Part shown: one piece after another, positions 32,077 to 40,249 of the stretch
How positions within the stretch are numbered: the first letter of the stretch is position 1
Layout of the letters: each line of letters begins with the position of its first letter
Assembly: GCA_001725355.1 (NCBI GenBank)
Contig: MEGD01000001.1
Span: 1 to 64,000, forward strand
DNA length: 64,000 nt
Reading direction: 5' to 3'
DNA from: Novosphingobium sp. SCN 66-18
GTDB lineage: Bacteria > Pseudomonadota > Alphaproteobacteria > Sphingomonadales > Sphingomonadaceae
Program-made: the position numbers and the translations under genes
Notes under the pieces: model-generated
Told to the model about the DNA's origin: nothing
Seen by the model: only the letters and a program-made list of their open reading frames with translations
Databases searched by the model: none

Positions 32077-33104
32077 GATTTGCCCCCACATTCGATCCGG
32101 TCACGGCCGCGCACGGCGGCGCGCGCGGTGCGAAACGCTCTCATTCCATCAAGGCCAAAACGCGCGAGCGCCCGGGCATTGGCTTCGGAATCGCGCAGAT
32201 AAAGCGCATCGAAACGCGCCTGTTCGGACGGGGAAACGCCGCTGATCACGACATGCCGCGCGCGCGCCTCCTCCATGCCCTTGTCCAGCGCGACGCGGAT
32301 TTCCCGCGCCAGCGCCGCTTCCCATACGGGTTGAGCTTCGGTCAGGATGGCGCGTTCCTCATCCGTTAGGCTGTTCCAGCGCGCAGCCCCCATTGCCCTT
32401 GCGGGATAGGCGCCGCGCGGGACGGCTAGCGTGTTGTAATACCTGGCCACTTCCGCAAAATGCAAAGCCTTGAAGGTATCGCCGGGCGCGATCACGCCAT
32501 CGATCACGCCCTTGGCCATGGACGAATAGACATCCGCCATCGGCATGTTGACGGGATCGGCCCCAAGCGATTCCAGCACCGTCAGCAATTCCGTCGGCGC
32601 CCGCAGACGCAGGCCGCGTAGATCGGCAAGGCTGCGCACCTGCCGGTTTGTCGTAACGATGCCAGCCAGCGATCCGCCCTGAATCGCCAGAACCTTGAGG
32701 CCCTGAAGCTCGCGGCCGATTTCAGGCTCCGCAGCGGCGATGCAGCGATAGAGCGCAACCTGCGATTCCACACTGTCCGCGCCGCTGTAGAAGCCGGTCT
32801 GTATGCGCAGCAGATGGGTGCCGCCGCGCGCGTAGATCGGCGTTATCAACCCCACGTCCGCCACGCCGTGGCGCAGTTCCTCCATCGACATATCCGATGA
32901 AAGCAGCGCGCCCGACCAGCTGGGGCGAATCCGGATACGGCCGTGCGAGCGCTTCTCCACGAACGCCATCCATGCCTGATCCGCCTTGCTGAACGGATGG
33001 TTCGGGCTGTACGGCGTGGCATAGGTCAGTTCGGTCACACCCGGCGAAGCCGGGCGCGCGCAGGCGCTGATCAGCATTGCCAGGGCCAGCGCGAGGCGTT
33101 TCAC
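32073..33104 (-). CDS. dctP: TRAP transporter substrate-binding protein (DctP type), probable lipoprotein
   Basis: GTG 33104 overlaps the dehydratase stop as GTGA. The 343-residue protein begins with a signal ending I-S-A-C, a plausible lipobox, so it may be lipid-anchored in the periplasm rather than free. The DctP fold is clear: Y-A-T-P-Y-S-P-N-H-P-F-S-K, I-R-I-R-P-S-W-S-G, L-A-D-L-R-G-L-R-L-R-A-P-T with the carboxylate-binding arginine, and D-G-V-I-A-P-G-D. Its membrane partners are four genes upstream in the same operon, an unusual order for a TRAP system. The ligand is probably an organic acid. Confidence 0.88.
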   Translation of the reverse strand: MKRLALALAMLISACARPASPGVTELTYATPYSPNHPFSKADQAWMAFVEKRSHGRIRIRPSWSGALLSSDMSMEELRHGVADVGLITPIYARGGTHLLRIQTGFYSGADSVESQVALYRCIAAAEPEIGRELQGLKVLAIQGGSLAGIVTTNRQVRSLADLRGLRLRAPTELLTVLESLGADPVNMPMADVYSSMAKGVIDGVIAPGDTFKALHFAEVARYYNTLAVPRGAYPARAMGAARWNSLTDEERAILTEAQPVWEAALAREIRVALDKGMEEARARHVVISGVSPSEQARFDALYLRDSEANARALARFGLDGMRAFRTARAAVRGRDRIECGGKS

Positions 33105-34387
33105 GCAAGCCCCCGCGCGACCAGGAAATCGGCAACCAGCGTCACCATGCGGTCGTGATTCCAGTTCTTGGCATCGACCATGTCCGCATCGATCGAAAGG
33201 ACCGGGACGCCGGCCGCCTCCAGCGATTGCGCGGTGATCTTCGTGCCCGATTGCGAGAGCCGGTTGTCCGGCGGCAACAGCACGACGCAGGCATCGATCC
33301 CGCAGCGCTCCGCCTCGCTGGTCATCCAGCCGTTCATCCACGGCGGAAGGTGCAACACCTCGTTCATAGAGCAGATACGGCTGGCCAGGGCATCCATCGG
33401 GCGTCCGTGCAACTCGCGGATATACTGCGGCCCGGCGAACGGCATGTACATGGACCAGACGAACACGGCGCCAAGCCGCTCTTCCAGCGCCTGGTAGAAG
33501 CCCGGATCGTGCCACACCCCGGCCCCGATCCACATCAACCGGATCTTCTCATGCGCGGCGGTGCCCGCCCCGCTGGCGATCCGCTCCATCACTTCATCGC
33601 GGAAACGGCGGGCATGGTCCACGGCCCAGTCCGATCCCCGGTGCCATTGCGGGATCATGGTGTTGGGCATCTGTTCGGCGATGGATACCGGGCACGGACG
33701 GGCACGGCCGATCGCCTGCGCGGCCTCCCAGATATACCCTTCCTGTTCGTTGATCCGCTCCATCAGGTGATGGAGCCTGGCTTCGTCGAACTTGCGGCCC
33801 GTGCGATTTTCCAGCAGCGCGATAAGGTCGCGCATCTCGGAAACCATCAGCGCGATGCGATCGGCATCGTAGATTTCCTGCCAGTCGTTGCGGGAATGCG
33901 CGAACCAGCGCGGGTCCTTGTGCTCCCACGCGGGCGCCTCCATCGGGAAGAACTCGCTGCCCAGCGCCTCGGCCCACTGACCGAAGACGTGCTGAATGCA
34001 ATCGCAGGTCATCCGCGCGACCAGCACGGTCGGCTTGGGCAACCCGCCCCACGGCGCGGACCTGGGATCGTTGGCCAGCGTGCAGGCAAGGCCCAGCGAA
34101 CAATACTTGCAGCTGTTCTCGGGAAAGCCGTGGCGTGCCATGACTTCGAAGTACTGGTTCGAAAGCTGTTTGGCCGAAATATAGGCCGACCACCACTGGT
34201 TGGTGATGATCGGGATGTCCATCACGTGAAAGATCTCGTGCGGCGTATCGGCCTGGACGATCGCGAAAGGTTCGCCTTCATCTACCACGCGGCGCTTCAG
34301 GTCGATGCCGAACTGCTTCTGGTACGCGTTGGCGGCAGCGGTGCAGGCCAGATCCTTGCGGCTGCGCTGTCCGGTGGCTTGACTCAT
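33101..34387 (-). CDS. 2-hydroxyacyl-CoA dehydratase/benzoyl-CoA reductase family protein
   Basis: The 428-residue protein fits the HGD-D family (2-hydroxyglutaryl-CoA dehydratase and benzoyl-CoA reductase subunits): P-I-I-T-N-Q-W-W near residue 60, P-E-N-S-C-K-Y-C with C93 and C96, C102, then M-T-C-D-C with C128 and C130, and C-V-V-L-L-P-P-D-N late. Enough cysteines are present for a [4Fe-4S] cluster. AGGAG lies 7 bases before the ATG. In anaerobes such enzymes need an ATP-dependent activator, which is not in this window. It lies between the double CoA-transferase and DctP, with 4-base overlaps on both sides. The true reaction is unknown. Confidence 0.8.
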   Translation of the reverse strand: MSQATGQRSRKDLACTAAANAYQKQFGIDLKRRVVDEGEPFAIVQADTPHEIFHVMDIPIITNQWWSAYISAKQLSNQYFEVMARHGFPENSCKYCSLGLACTLANDPRSAPWGGLPKPTVLVARMTCDCIQHVFGQWAEALGSEFFPMEAPAWEHKDPRWFAHSRNDWQEIYDADRIALMVSEMRDLIALLENRTGRKFDEARLHHLMERINEQEGYIWEAAQAIGRARPCPVSIAEQMPNTMIPQWHRGSDWAVDHARRFRDEVMERIASGAGTAAHEKIRLMWIGAGVWHDPGFYQALEERLGAVFVWSMYMPFAGPQYIRELHGRPMDALASRICSMNEVLHLPPWMNGWMTSEAERCGIDACVVLLPPDNRLSQSGTKITAQSLEAAGVPVLSIDADMVDAKNWNHDRMVTLVADFLVARGLA

Positions 34388-36468
34388 TGGAATACTCCTG
34401 CCGCTTCGAGTTCGGCGATGCGGGCTTCGGACAGGCCGCAAAGGTCGCGGGCGATGGCGTGTACGTGTTCGCCCATGCGCGGTGCGCGGAAGGGCGCGGG
34501 CCGATCCCGGGAGAACAGGATCGGCGTGGCGATATGGCCAAATGGTCCCAGCAGCGGATGATCCAGCGTCATCAGAGCGCCCCGCCCCGCCAGCTGCGGA
34601 TCGGCATCGATCATATCCTGGCAATCCTGCATCACGCCGCACGCGATGCCGGCCGCCTGCAATTCCGCCGCGATTGCCCGATCTTCCCGTACGGACGTCC
34701 ATGCCGCGATGTCGGTGCCGGCGATCGCCGCCAACCGTGCCCGGTCCTGTTCCCCAAACACGGTGATCGCCACCCACCGGTCATCGCCAAGCGCCGGGAA
34801 CACATCCTGGAACAGCACGCGCGGATCGGCATTGCCCGCCCGTTGGGGGCGTTCGCCACGCTTGGCCGCCGCAAGGTAATCCCGCATCTGCTGCACGCAG
34901 ATTTCGTACATGGAGGCATCGATATGGCAGCCGAGGCCGGTGTCCCGCCGGTGCTGGAGCGCCGCCGCAACCGAACCCGCCATCACGAAGGGCACGATCA
35001 CGTCGCCATAGGGGACGGCCCCCGGGATCACCGGATCGCGATCGGGATAACCCGTCAGGAAGGTGCGCCCGGAAAGCGCGCCGCCGGTGCCGTCCACGCC
35101 CCATTCCTGCGCCAGCGGGCCGGTCTGGCCGAATACGCTGCCCGATACCATGACGATGCCCGGGTTGCGCGCCGCCAGCGCATCGTAGTCCAGCCCCAGC
35201 TTCTTCATCGTGCCGGGCGAGAAGTTTTCGACGACGACGTCGGCCCAATCGATCAGCGGATCGATCAGTTCGCGCGCTTCCGGCTTCTTCATGTTCAAGG
35301 ATAGACTGCGCTTGGACGAGTTGAGATGCGCGAACCACGGCTTATCGTCCCAGTTGCCGGCCTGCGATGCCGAAACCTGCACGTCCAGCCGCGCCAGATC
35401 GGGCCGCGTGCGGCTTTCGATCTTCACCACCTCGGCACCGAGATCGCCCAGCGTCTTGGTCGTGATCGAACCCACCAGCGCCCAGGCGAAATCCAGCACG
35501 CGCACGCCCGCAAGCGGACCGGGGCGAGTGCCGGCATGGACGGCGGGCGCCGCTGGTGCGGCCCCCGGACGGAAGGTCGCGAAGCGGTCGGGCAATCCCG
35601 ACGGCGTGTCGAAGAAGGAACGCGCGGCAAGATGGGGATCGGCCAGCACATCCGCCGGCTCGTTCGCCACGCACGCGTTGATGCCACGCCGCAGCCCCTC
35701 GGTGGCGATTTCCCGCTTCGTGCGCGAACGGAAGAACGCGTCGATCGCGGCTTCCCAGATCGCCCGCGTTTCCGCCGGCAGCGTCGAACGGTTGTACGCC
35801 AGCCAGTCCGTGCCGCGCAGCGGGTTTGGCATGCCGGCATCGTCGATCCAGTCGGAAAGCGCCTGGTTGGCGGGCGCGCCCAGCCGCCCTGTCATCAGCG
35901 AATGGAAACACCAGCCGTCCGCCAGCCGCCAGATCGCGCGGACGGTGGCCTGGCCATAGGCCAGCGCCCCCCCGACGCGAACCAGCTTGCGCCGATCGAA
36001 TTGCCAGCACAGTACGCCGTTGAAATTGCGGCTGAACGCGACCTGCTGGATCGAGATATCGACGTGCTGCCCCTTGCCGTGCGTGCCGCGCGCGTAATGC
36101 GCGGCCATCGCGCCGGACGCCGCAACCATGTCGGCGTGGAACGTGCAGGCGTCGCCCGCCTCTTTCACCGGCGGCAGGCCCGGTTCTCCGGTAACGCGCA
36201 AGGCGCCGCCCATTGCCGAGGCCACCAGCTCCCCACCCTTCCAGCCGGAGCGCGGGCCGCCGGACCCGAACGGCGTGACCGACACGTGAATGGCCGCGTC
36301 CGGCACGGCAACACCGGCCAGCCCTTCCAGCCCGATGTCATCGATCACGAACGAGGCGCCTTCGACCGCGCCGCCAAGCTCAGCCCCAAGCGAGACCAGG
36401 AACCTTGCGAGAGGGCGATCCGCCATGCCGCCGAGCACGGCGACGCGATGGCCAGCAAGCGGCTTCAT
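34384..36468 (-). CDS. Double-domain family III CoA-transferase
   Basis: This 694-residue protein contains two CaiB-type halves, about 1-310 and 320-694. The second begins G-P-L-A-G-V-R-V-L-D-F-A-W and has L-G-A-E-V-V-K-I-E-S-R-T-R-P-D and C-H-I-D-A-S-M-Y-E. The first has a catalytic-type H-V-D-I-S-I-Q-Q. Both halves keep an aspartate at the nucleophile position, so the tandem may replace the usual homodimer of interlocked subunits. It overlaps both dehydratase-like genes by 4 bases, placing CoA transfer between the two in the operon and suggesting it makes their CoA-ester substrate. Confidence 0.87.
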   Translation of the reverse strand: MKPLAGHRVAVLGGMADRPLARFLVSLGAELGGAVEGASFVIDDIGLEGLAGVAVPDAAIHVSVTPFGSGGPRSGWKGGELVASAMGGALRVTGEPGLPPVKEAGDACTFHADMVAASGAMAAHYARGTHGKGQHVDISIQQVAFSRNFNGVLCWQFDRRKLVRVGGALAYGQATVRAIWRLADGWCFHSLMTGRLGAPANQALSDWIDDAGMPNPLRGTDWLAYNRSTLPAETRAIWEAAIDAFFRSRTKREIATEGLRRGINACVANEPADVLADPHLAARSFFDTPSGLPDRFATFRPGAAPAAPAVHAGTRPGPLAGVRVLDFAWALVGSITTKTLGDLGAEVVKIESRTRPDLARLDVQVSASQAGNWDDKPWFAHLNSSKRSLSLNMKKPEARELIDPLIDWADVVVENFSPGTMKKLGLDYDALAARNPGIVMVSGSVFGQTGPLAQEWGVDGTGGALSGRTFLTGYPDRDPVIPGAVPYGDVIVPFVMAGSVAAALQHRRDTGLGCHIDASMYEICVQQMRDYLAAAKRGERPQRAGNADPRVLFQDVFPALGDDRWVAITVFGEQDRARLAAIAGTDIAAWTSVREDRAIAAELQAAGIACGVMQDCQDMIDADPQLAGRGALMTLDHPLLGPFGHIATPILFSRDRPAPFRAPRMGEHVHAIARDLCGLSEARIAELEAAGVFQ

Positions 36469-37358
36469 GCGGTGCCTCCCTGCAGGAAAGCGGCGATCTC
36501 GGCATCCACGCCGTCGTTCGCGCGCCAATCACGCCGCGTCAGGATCAGTGCGGGAATATCGATCCTTGCCAGGACATCGCGCTGCGCGGGCAGATGCCAG
36601 ACACGGGCGTCGTCCTCTTCGGCAAACCACAGCACCGCCGCCAATGCGCCGCATTCGTCCGCCTGCGCTTCCAGCGCCTGCGCACGATCGAAAAACGCCC
36701 GCACATCGGCGCGCCTCACGTGCAGCTGACGGGCAACCGCGGCGAACGGATCGCCAGTGCCTTCCTCGACCGGCGGCCCCGGGTCCGCCCACGCATCGCC
36801 CAGCGTTTCACCGGCCGCGATCCAGCCGGCGCGTTCGACCATGCCATGCAGCCGGCGATCCGGGGGCGGCGTACCCGCGATCAGGCAGACCCGCCCGGGC
36901 TGCGCACCCGCCGCAGCAGTCGCATTCGCCCGGCGCACGTTGGTTTCCGCGATGCCCCGCTCAAGCGCGATCTCACCGACGCCAAGCCGATCGGCCAGCT
37001 TGCGCACGCTGGCAACCATGTGCTGTGCGCTGCTGGCACGCCCGATCTTGGCGACATCGAAGATCAACGGTTCGGGGCCGCCAACCTCGCCCAGCCGGCG
37101 CAGCTCGCTGATGTAGTAGTAAAGGCGCTGCGCCCCATCGTCGGCACGGGAAAACACCACGGCATCCAGGTGGTCGAGCCGGCCATCCAGCCAGTCTTGC
37201 AGGACGGAATAGGTCCAGCGTGGAAACTTGCTTTCCAGCCAGCGGTCTGCGGCGGGCGTTTCGCGGTCGATGTCCCAAGCGAGCAAACCGGCATGCACGC
37301 CTGTGGCGGCAAGCAGGTCTTGCGGCAAATCCGGGCCGAGTGATGCAATCATGGTCAT
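36465..37358 (-). CDS. Second 2-hydroxyacyl-CoA dehydratase-like subunit, cysteine-poor
   Basis: The 297-residue protein shares family features such as V-V-F-S-R-A-D-D, Q-R-L-Y-Y-Y-I-S-E-L-R-R and P-L-I-F-D-V-A-K-I-G-R. Only two cysteines are present (in G-R-V-C-L-I and D-E-C-G-A-L), too few for the three cluster ligands usual in active subunits, so it is probably a partner without its own cluster. It is also shorter than the roughly 380-residue norm. The ATG overlaps the DctM stop, and its stop overlaps the double CoA-transferase start. The family assignment rests on motif resemblance and is less sure than for the gene at 33101. Confidence 0.65.
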   Translation of the reverse strand: MTMIASLGPDLPQDLLAATGVHAGLLAWDIDRETPAADRWLESKFPRWTYSVLQDWLDGRLDHLDAVVFSRADDGAQRLYYYISELRRLGEVGGPEPLIFDVAKIGRASSAQHMVASVRKLADRLGVGEIALERGIAETNVRRANATAAAGAQPGRVCLIAGTPPPDRRLHGMVERAGWIAAGETLGDAWADPGPPVEEGTGDPFAAVARQLHVRRADVRAFFDRAQALEAQADECGALAAVLWFAEEDDARVWHLPAQRDVLARIDIPALILTRRDWRANDGVDAEIAAFLQGGTA

Positions 37359-38662
37359 TGTCCGAAAAGGCCCGGCAGCCACAGGGCCATCGCGGGAAAC
37401 AGGATCAGAAGAAGAAGATGGACCAGGTCGCTGGCGAGAAACGGCATCACCCCCTTGAAGATGCGGTTGATGCTCACGTCCTTGGCGACGCCCTGGATTA
37501 CGTAGAGATTCATGCCCAGTGGCGGATGGACGAAGCCGATTTCCATCGCGCGGGTGATGAAGATGCCAAACCAGATCGGCGACATGCCCACGCTTTCCAC
37601 CACGGGCAAAAGGATCGGCGTGGTCAGCAACATCAGCGCCAGCCCATCGAGCACGGAGCCCAGCAGAAGCAGCAGCCCCGCCACGACGATCAGCGTCGGA
37701 ATCGTTCCCAGGGCAAGGCCGGTCACCCAGTGGCCGACGGCGTCGGTAAGGCCCGTCACGCTGATGAACGTCGAAAAGACGAGCGCGCCGATGATGACCA
37801 GAAAGATCAGACCGCTGGTCCTGAGTGTTTCGGAAAAGGCGCGGAACAGCACTTCCCGCGTCAAGCGGCGACGCCAGGCCGTGATTGCCAGAGCGCCAAC
37901 CGTGCCGATCGACGAGGCTTCGGACGGGCTGAACCACCCCAGCACGATCCCGCCCAGCACAAGGCACAGCAACCCGAGCATGTCCCCGATGCGCAGCATG
38001 GCCTGCCCGCGTTCCCGCCAGGTCGCCCGCTCGCTGGCGGGAGCGATCGAAGGCCGCCAGCGGACCAGCAACCAGACGACGAGGCAATAGAACAGCATCT
38101 GCGAGATGCCGGGAATCAGCGTTGCCGTGAACAGCTTCCCAACGGACTGTTCCGCGATGATGCCATAGACGATCAGCGCGCCGGACGGCGGAAGCATCTG
38201 GCCCAGCGTGCCCCCTGCCGCGACCGTTCCCGTGGCGAGCGCGTCCGAATAGCCGCGCTGGCGCATTTCCGGCAGGGCCACCAGCCCGATCGTGGCGGCG
38301 GTGGCAAGGCTTGATCCGTTGATCGCGCCAAAGCCCGCGCACCCGCCGATCGAGGCATAGGCAAGCCCGCCACGTCTGTGCCCGACCAGCTTGGCCGCGG
38401 CATCGAACAGGTCGCGGCTGGCATTGGCCGAAAAGAACAGATGCGCCATCAGCATGAACAGTGGCAGCGTGCCCAGTTCGTAGCGCGTCAACGTTTCCAC
38501 CACGATCACGCCGGCCTTGATCAGCGCGGGTTCGAAGCCCAGCGCAACGATCAACCCGCCGGCGCCGACAAGCCCCAGCGACACGCCGATCGGCACGCCC
38601 GAAATCAGCAACGCGAACAGCAGGACAAGGCCGATCAGGCCGGTTTCAGGCGTGGCGAACAT
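37355..38662 (-). CDS. dctM: TRAP transporter large permease
   Basis: The 435-residue protein has about 12 membrane segments and the DctM pattern: V-P-I-G-V-S-L-G-L-V-G, L-P-L-F-M-L-M-A, A-I-N-G-S-S-L-A-T-A-A-T-I-G, L-P-P-S-G-A-L-I-V-Y-G and H-P-P-L-G-M-N-L-Y-V near the end. It forms the sodium-driven transport channel together with DctQ. The ATG overlaps the dctQ stop as TGATG, and its own stop overlaps the dehydratase-like gene. The substrate is set by DctP, encoded further down the operon. Confidence 0.92.
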   Translation of the reverse strand: MFATPETGLIGLVLLFALLISGVPIGVSLGLVGAGGLIVALGFEPALIKAGVIVVETLTRYELGTLPLFMLMAHLFFSANASRDLFDAAAKLVGHRRGGLAYASIGGCAGFGAINGSSLATAATIGLVALPEMRQRGYSDALATGTVAAGGTLGQMLPPSGALIVYGIIAEQSVGKLFTATLIPGISQMLFYCLVVWLLVRWRPSIAPASERATWRERGQAMLRIGDMLGLLCLVLGGIVLGWFSPSEASSIGTVGALAITAWRRRLTREVLFRAFSETLRTSGLIFLVIIGALVFSTFISVTGLTDAVGHWVTGLALGTIPTLIVVAGLLLLLGSVLDGLALMLLTTPILLPVVESVGMSPIWFGIFITRAMEIGFVHPPLGMNLYVIQGVAKDVSINRIFKGVMPFLASDLVHLLLLILFPAMALWLPGLFGQ

Positions 38663-39111
38663 CAGCGCTTGCGCTCCATCAGTTGACGCGCAAGCAGAAC
38701 AAGCACGGCGACAAGGCCCGCATTGAGGAACATCCTCAGCCAGCGCCACGGCACGCCGAGCAGTTCGCTCACTTCCTGGCTGCCCCACAGATCGCTGGCG
38801 AGCCACGCGGACCCGCAAAGCAGAGCGGCATAGAACGCCATCGTCAGCAATAGCGAAAGGCGTTCGACGAGATGCGCTCCGCCGGGTTTCAACCGGTCCA
38901 GCACAAGGTGAACGCGTGCGTGATTGCGCGCCAGCGTTGCGGAAACGAGCGCCAGCGTGCCGGCTACAAGCACGCCCACCTGCACAAGCTCGATAGCGCC
39001 TTTCAGCGGCAGGCCCGTATGGCGTCCGATCACCGACAACAGATTGAGCCCCGCCGCCGCGATCAGCGCGGCGCCGCCGGTCCAGATCATGATGCGCGCA
39101 AGAACGTTCAT
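38662..39111 (-). CDS. dctQ: TRAP transporter small permease
   Basis: The 149-residue protein has four hydrophobic segments and the DctQ features E-L-V-Q-V-G-V-L-V-A-G-T and A-R-N-H-A-R-V-H-L-V-L-D. It supports DctM in the inner membrane. The ATG at 39111 overlaps the CapA stop by 4 bases, so its translation is coupled to CapA. The open frame extends far upstream, but that part is a shadow of the CapA gene. Confidence 0.9.
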   Translation of the reverse strand: MNVLARIMIWTGGAALIAAAGLNLLSVIGRHTGLPLKGAIELVQVGVLVAGTLALVSATLARNHARVHLVLDRLKPGGAHLVERLSLLLTMAFYAALLCGSAWLASDLWGSQEVSELLGVPWRWLRMFLNAGLVAVLVLLARQLMERKR

Positions 39112-40241
39112 GCGGCGACCTCTTGCACGCGCCCATCGGCATCGATCCGGATACCGGGCATCCCCGCATCGCGCGTGATGCCGTCGACGTAGGCGCGTAT
39201 TTCGGCGGCCCGATCCGGCGGCGCCAGAACCGGCCGCCCCGGCGCTTCGACATCGACCGGGATGATCGCCGGCACGATGGCGCCATCCGCGCCCCAATCT
39301 ATCCGTCCCAGGAACGCGTTCACCGCCTGCGGGTGAAACGGCGCCAGCGTATAGGCCGGGTCGGGCTCGAACCCGAACAGCGCCTTGCGCCGCTGCGCCC
39401 ATTCGCGGCGGGCCGGGTGATCCTGCGCCGGGCTGAGCGCACGGGTAACGACGCATCCGTTGCCAAGGCCGTGAAAGACCGGCTTCCCGCGATAAAATTC
39501 GATGCCGCGCACGATATGGGCGTGATGGCCGATCACGACATCCGCCCCGGCGTCGATCGCCGCATGCGATACGGCGCGTTCGTAGAGGGCCAGCCGCGCG
39601 GGCGTGTGGACGATGCCCTTGTGCAGCGCCACCAGCACCAGATCCGCCATGGCGCGCGCGCGGGCAATGTCCTCGCGCAGGATCGCCACTGCCGCGTCGG
39701 TCAGCGCGACGAGGTTCGCCGCGGGCGCGACCGGGCTTCCGTCCGCCGTTTCGATCGGCAACCACGCGCAGCCAGCCCGGTCCGGGCCGGCCCAGGCGCT
39801 TTCAGGACCGACGCAATTGTAGCTGAGCAACGCGATGCGCCGGCCGCTACGGTCCACCACGGCCGGCTCGCGCGCTTCGGCCAGTGTCAGCCCCGCGCCG
39901 GCATGGGCAATGCCGTGCGCATCAAGCCCGGCAAGGGTATCGGCTATGCCTTCGGCACCACAGTCGGCGATGTGATTGCCGGCCAGGCTGACCATGGTGA
40001 ACCCCGCCCCGGCGATCGCGGCGATATTCTCGGGCGGCGCGCCCGGCGCCGGGACGTCCCCCTCCATCTCGGCTCCGCGCGCGGTGTGTGGCACTTCCAG
40101 ATGACCGATGGCGAGATCGGCGGCGCGAACCGCAGGCGCAATTCCGTCGAGCCAGTAGGGTGCGTCCGGTTCATCAAGAACGAGATCGCCCGCCAGCACG
40201 ATGGAGATCGCCTCCCGGTTCACGCCGCCTTCCCCCATCAT
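39108..40241 (-). CDS. CapA-family metallophosphoesterase-fold protein (first of two)
   Basis: The 377-residue protein carries the CapA pattern: V-L-A-G-D-L near the start, S-L-A-G-N-H-I-A-D-C-G-A-E-G, L-S-Y-N-C-V-G, and I-G-H-H-A-H-I-V-R-G-I-E with K-P-V-F-H-G-L-G-N. These residues line a calcineurin-type metal site. No signal peptide is seen, so it should be cytoplasmic. CapA is named for poly-gamma-glutamate synthesis, but no such genes are here, so it may be a hydrolase for an imported compound. It starts 8 bases after the receptor stop and overlaps dctQ. A paralogue lies at 57438. Confidence 0.88.
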   Translation of the reverse strand: MMGEGGVNREAISIVLAGDLVLDEPDAPYWLDGIAPAVRAADLAIGHLEVPHTARGAEMEGDVPAPGAPPENIAAIAGAGFTMVSLAGNHIADCGAEGIADTLAGLDAHGIAHAGAGLTLAEAREPAVVDRSGRRIALLSYNCVGPESAWAGPDRAGCAWLPIETADGSPVAPAANLVALTDAAVAILREDIARARAMADLVLVALHKGIVHTPARLALYERAVSHAAIDAGADVVIGHHAHIVRGIEFYRGKPVFHGLGNGCVVTRALSPAQDHPARREWAQRRKALFGFEPDPAYTLAPFHPQAVNAFLGRIDWGADGAIVPAIIPVDVEAPGRPVLAPPDRAAEIRAYVDGITRDAGMPGIRIDADGRVQEVAA

Positions 40242-40249
40242 CGCGATCG

